8,012 nucleotides of DNA, from the NCBI GenBank assembly GCA_019419455.1, contig DXZW01000042.1, positions 1-8,012 on the forward strand. The letters run 5' to 3'. Source of the stretch: Collinsella sp. (GTDB lineage: Bacteria; Actinomycetota; Coriobacteriia; Coriobacteriales; Coriobacteriaceae). Under the pieces are notes generated by a model. That model saw only the letters and a program-made list of their open reading frames with translations. It did not search any database and was not told the DNA's origin. The position numbers were made by a program, and so were the translations under genes. Below, piece by piece: positions 5,593 to 8,012 of this stretch (position 1 is its first letter; the number at the start of each line of letters is the position of its first letter).

Positions 5593-6510
5593 ATGCCAAA
5601 GTATTCTACCGCGTTCGGGATGGACGTCCACCTGAGGTCGACCACCGTCTGCGCCCTCGACGCGGACACCGGCGAGGCCGTGGCGAGGAGGTTCCCCGGC
5701 AACCCCTGGGGCGAGATCGCCGGGTGGATGGACGGGTTCCCCGGGCCGTCGCTCGCGGCCTACGAGAGCGGCTACCTCGGCTTCGCCCCGCAAAGGGAGC
5801 TCGCCGGGCTCGGCGTCGAGTGCGTCGTCGCCGCGGTCTCGAAGATCCCCAGGTCGGCCGCCGACTCGGCCTCCAAGAACGACAGGAACGACGCCGCCAG
5901 GATGGCCAAGGCGATACTCGCCCACGACATCTCCCCCGTATGGGTCCCCTCCCCCGAGGTCGAGGGCATCAGGGACCTCGCCGGCGCCTACGACGGGGCG
6001 ACCGCGCGCCTGGCGACCGCCAAGCAGCGGCTGCTCGCCTTCCTCGCAAAGCGAGGGTTCGCCTACGGCGGCACCACGCCCGCCGGCAACCCGAGGAAGT
6101 ACTGGACCTACGACTTCCTGAGGTGGCTCGACAAGGTCAGGCCGGAGGACGATGGCGGGGTCCGGACGCTCGCCGCCCTGAGGAACGAGGTCGAGGCCGC
6201 GGCGGAGGCCCGGGCGGACCTGCTCTCCGAGTACAGGGCAGCCGTGGATGCCAGCCCGATCGCCGCGGAGGTGGCCGCCCTCCAGTCGATCAAGGGCTGC
6301 GCCTTCGCGCTGGCCGCAGCCTTCTCGGCCGAGGTCGGCGACTTCACGAGGTTCCGTTCCGGAAGGCAGGTCACGGCCTATTTCGGCCTCGCGCCGAGTC
6401 AGAGGTCGAGCGGCGACTCCGTGCGGCTCGGAGGCATCAGCGGTGCGGGCAACGCGCTCGTGAGGAAGCTGACCGTCGAGGGCTCATGGTGCTACGCCGC
6501 GGCACGGCAC
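5485..6510 (+). mobile_element. IS110 family element, left part, interrupted
   Basis: Left-end non-coding region plus most of the transposase gene. The left boundary is uncertain: IS110 elements lack classical terminal inverted repeats and make no target duplication, so 5485 is a minimum estimate from the RNA fold and could lie anywhere between about 5300 and 5485. The right side ends exactly where the IS21 terminus begins at 6511. The rest of the element should lie beyond the inserted IS21 DNA, outside the window. Confidence 0.7.
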
Positions 6511-6516
6511 TGTTAG
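5593..6516 (+). pseudogene. IS110 family transposase, C-terminally truncated by an IS21 insertion
   Basis: RNA-guided DEDD recombinase of the IS110 family. The RuvC-like N-terminal domain has D11 (AFGMDVH), E58 (AYESG) and D97/D100 (SKNDRNDAARMA). The C-terminal transposase domain begins near LQSIKGC (residues 230-236) and keeps TAYFGLAPSQRSSGDSVRLG, where S272 or S273 is the candidate catalytic serine. The family usually runs to 320-400 aa. Here 306 residues are its own, then TGT-TAG from the IS21 end add one Cys and a stop, so the last helices are lost and the protein is probably inactive. The ATG has GGGAGG 5 nt upstream. That site is part of a GGGA/TCCC hairpin (5582-5592), which may hold translation down. 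Codons end almost only in G or C, more so than in the housekeeping genes. Confidence 0.9.
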
Positions 6517-6614
6517 CGTCAATCTATTTTTCACCAGTTTCGCTAAACAGGCGCGCCGTTCGCGCAAAGGCGGTTTCACCGGTTGCGCTAACGTATTTTC
6601 ACCGATTCCGGTCA
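6511..6614 (+). repeat. Terminal and subterminal IS21-A repeats, likely IstA binding sites
   Basis: After the terminus TGTTAGCGTCAAT, three copies of an 18-bp motif follow. R1 is TTTCACCAGTTTCGCTAA (6529-6546), R2 is TTTCACCGGTTGCGCTAA (6574-6591), with 16 of 18 identical, and R3 is TTTCACCGATTCCGGTCA (6597-6614), with 14 of 18 identical to R2. Spacings are 45 and 23 bp. Multiple end repeats are typical of IS21 and bind the IstA transposase. R3 contains the istB stop codon (6612-6614), so the coding and end sequences overlap. Confidence 0.75.
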
Positions 6615-7385
6615 CGGCTTGACGGGGCCGTCCCTCGGCAGGTCCTTCAGCCTGTAGGACCTGCCGGTTATCTTGACCAGGTGGCAGTGGTGGCACACCC
6701 TGTCCGCGATCGCGCTCGCCGCCACGTCGTCCCCGAACACCCTGCCCCAGCCGCTGATCCCCACGTTGGTGGTGATGATCGTCGAGCGCTGCTCGTAGCG
6801 CGTCGATATCAGCTGGAACAGCAGGTCCGCGCCCGCGCTGCCGACGTCGAGGTAGCCGAGCTCGTCGATGATCAGCAGCCTCGAGTGGGCGTAGTACTTG
6901 AGCCTCTTCTTGAGGATTCCGCGCGACGAGGCGTCCTCCAGGTCCTCGACGAGCCGGGCGCAGTCCACGAACCTGACCTCGCGCCCCGCCCTGACGGCCT
7001 CGATGCCCAGCGCGACGGCGAGGTGCGTCTTGCCCACGCCGGGGCTCCCCACGAGCAGGACGTTCTCGGCCCGCTCGACGAACCTCAGGGTCGCGAGCTC
7101 CTCGATCTCTGCGCGCGGGACCGACGGCTGGAAGTCCCAGTCGAAGTCCGCCAGCCCCTTGACGTAGGGGAACCCCGACGACCGAATGCGCTGGTTGGTG
7201 ATCCTGACCTCCCGGGCGGCGACCTCGACGCGCGTCATCTCCTCGAAGGCGGAGGCGAAGCCCCGCTCGCCCGCGGCGACCATCCTCACGTAGTCGGGCA
7301 GGGACGCCGCCATCTCGTGCAGCCCGAGCGCGGAGAGGTTCGCCTGCGCCCTGATCGAGGGGCTGCCCTCCGCGACGGCGCCCAT
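6612..7385 (-). CDS. istB: IS21 family transposition helper ATPase IstB
   Basis: 257 aa AAA+ ATPase that binds target DNA and stimulates IstA-catalysed transposition. Residues ~1-95 form the N-terminal DNA-binding and oligomerisation part. Walker A is GSPGVGKT (113-120), Walker B is LLIIDELGY (170-178) with D174 and E175, sensor 1 is TTN (205-207), and R229 in ADRV is the expected arginine finger. Length is normal and the frame is intact. The start is the ATG at 7385 overlapping the istA TGA by one base (TGATG) with GGAGGGG 4 nt upstream. A longer open frame to 7850 exists only because the region has few stops. Functional only if an IstA is supplied in trans, perhaps by the neighbouring related element. 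Confidence 0.93.
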   Translation of the reverse strand: MGAVAEGSPSIRAQANLSALGLHEMAASLPDYVRMVAAGERGFASAFEEMTRVEVAAREVRITNQRIRSSGFPYVKGLADFDWDFQPSVPRAEIEELATLRFVERAENVLLVGSPGVGKTHLAVALGIEAVRAGREVRFVDCARLVEDLEDASSRGILKKRLKYYAHSRLLIIDELGYLDVGSAGADLLFQLISTRYEQRSTIITTNVGISGWGRVFGDDVAASAIADRVCHHCHLVKITGRSYRLKDLPRDGPVKP

Positions 7386-7959
7386 CACGCCCCTCCGAGC
7401 GAGTCGAGCAGCGCGAGGTTGGCGCGCGCGGCCTCGGCGATGTCCGCGTCGGCCAGGCCCCGCTTCCCCTCGAGGGCCTGCCCATAGTGGTCGGGGTCGT
7501 AGTTGATGGGCCTCGACGGCCCGGACGCGGCGTCGTGGACGGCGACCTCCTCGCCGGCCATCCTCACAACGACCTGGCCGCCGGGCATCGCTATGACGCT
7601 CACGCGCCGGCCGATGCAGCGCCTGGGCACGGACCACTCCCTGCCGGCGGCCCTGACGAGCATGGTCGGCGGGACGGTCTGGACGCTCACGTCGCCCACC
7701 ATCGACTCGAGGAGCCGGAGGTTCCCGATGGGCCGCAGGCTCTCCTTCTCCCGCATGAACAGCGCGTCGGGCGGCAGGCCGGTGGTGCGGTTCGGCTCCG
7801 AGTTGGCCTGGGCCTCGACCCGGGCCACCGCCTCGGCGAGGCCGCTCCACCCGGTGAACTCGCCGCCGTAGGCGAGCAGGCGGTTCAGGAAGCGGTTGGC
7901 CGACTCGTCCTTGCCCTTGGTCTGCGGCGAGCGCGGCGCGCAGAGTCTGAGCTCGAAGC
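7385..7959 (-). pseudogene. istA: IstA transposase of IS21-A, C-terminal fragment
   Basis: 190 codons plus 2 nt of an IstA are present. IstA is normally about 400-500 aa with a helix-turn-helix, a DDE catalytic core and a C-terminal beta-barrel. The fragment starts in the core's end: CAPRSPQTKGKDE, whose E (fragment residue 18) is the expected third DDE acid. Then come the typical RFLNRLLAYGGEFTGWSGL and a C-terminal region with a beta-rich RRCIGRRVSVIAMPGGQVVVRM. The first two catalytic Asp and the helix-turn-helix are missing, so it cannot be active. At 7959/7960 the reading frame is broken by the terminus of IS21-B. No independent start is supported, although a GTG at 7828 begins an open frame. 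Confidence 0.88.
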
Positions 7960-8012
7960 TGTTAGCGTCAATATATTTTTCACCATTTTCACCAACGTAT
8001 TTTCGCCAATCG
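7960..8012. mobile_element. IS21 family element B, left terminus only
   Basis: TGTTAGCGTCAAT begins at 7960, immediately after the broken istA. The first 31 bp match the IS21-A terminus at all but two positions, then diverge. TTTCACCATTTTCACCAA (7978-7995) and TTTCGCCAATCG (8001-8012) repeat the end motif 23 bp apart, as R2 and R3 do in IS21-A. The window ends before any coding sequence. The orientation is the same as IS21-A, so its istB and istA should lie to the right on the minus strand. Inferred to be a second insertion, into the istA of IS21-A. Confidence 0.8.

Larger units (their letters stand above)
6511..7959 (-). mobile_element. IS21 family element A, istB intact, istA truncated
   Basis: The element begins with TGTTAGCGTCAAT at 6511, directly abutting IS110 coding sequence, and carries istB and then the 3' part of istA on the minus strand, the normal IS21 gene order. 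Its istA stops being recognisable at 7959, where another TGTTAGCG end in the same orientation starts, so its other terminus is outside the window. Because a true opposite terminus would be in inverted orientation, 7960 is not its right end. Bases before the insertion are GGCACGGCAC (6501-6510), a tandem GGCAC, from which a 4-8 bp target duplication would be drawn. The element can no longer make a full IstA itself. Confidence 0.85.

Noticed and set aside
5538..7487. 649-codon plus-strand open frame across IS110 and IS21
   Set aside because: It is out of frame with the IS110 transposase and antisense to istB and istA, and its translation is arginine- and proline-rich low complexity typical of high-GC shadow frames.
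7386..7850. N-terminal extension of istB to 7850
   Set aside because: It lies in the istA coding region in another frame. The internal ATG at 7385 has the ribosome binding site and gives the family length.
6511..7972. One complete IS21 between the two TGTTAGCG ends
   Set aside because: The ends are in direct, not inverted, orientation, and istA lacks its N-terminal two thirds at the second end.

Overview
The window looks like a high-GC Gram-positive chromosome, most likely a gut actinobacterium of the class Coriobacteriia (Collinsella-like). This is inferred from base composition, protein flavour and the pyrG-xerD linkage, not from a database match. It has a conserved housekeeping half (about 230-5240, all genes on the minus strand) and a mobile-element half (about 5485-8012).

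Housekeeping half, in transcription order (right to left): a DUF1846 family gene (3711-5192) with a perfect TATAAT -10 box upstream and a strong intrinsic terminator after it; a small winged-helix DNA-binding protein (3116-3454), also closed by a textbook terminator; then a two-gene operon of pyrG (CTP synthase, 1276-2937) and an xerD-type tyrosine recombinase (332-1273). The xerD GTG start lies 2 nt past the pyrG stop. The operon ends in an intrinsic terminator built on a perfect 20-bp inverted repeat. Both terminators between genes imply that pyrG-xerD, the winged-helix gene and the DUF1846 gene are three separate transcription units. The pyrG leader holds a perfect DnaA box and the promoter spacer holds a perfect 13-bp palindrome, so pyrG may be controlled by DnaA or by another regulator.

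Mobile half: upstream of the DUF1846 gene is a stretch with degenerate direct repeats (GCACCAAC-led units 72-75 bp apart), followed by an IS110 family element. Its left-end non-coding region can fold into a stem, an asymmetric internal loop and a distal hairpin, which is what a bridge RNA would look like. The IS110 transposase keeps its DEDD residues and the candidate catalytic serine but is cut after 306 residues by the left end of an IS21 family element (IS21-A, starting TGTTAGCG at 6511). IS21-A carries an intact istB and the C-terminal third of istA. That istA is itself cut at 7960 by the same-orientation left end of a second, related IS21 element (IS21-B), of which only 53 bp are in the window. 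The region is therefore a nested IS stack: IS110, then IS21-A, then IS21-B.

No tRNA, rRNA, CRISPR array, defence system or other complete accessory operon was found. The least ordinary items are the bridge-RNA candidate, the nested IS21 ends that differ by a 45-bp repeat module, and the DnaA box in the pyrG leader.
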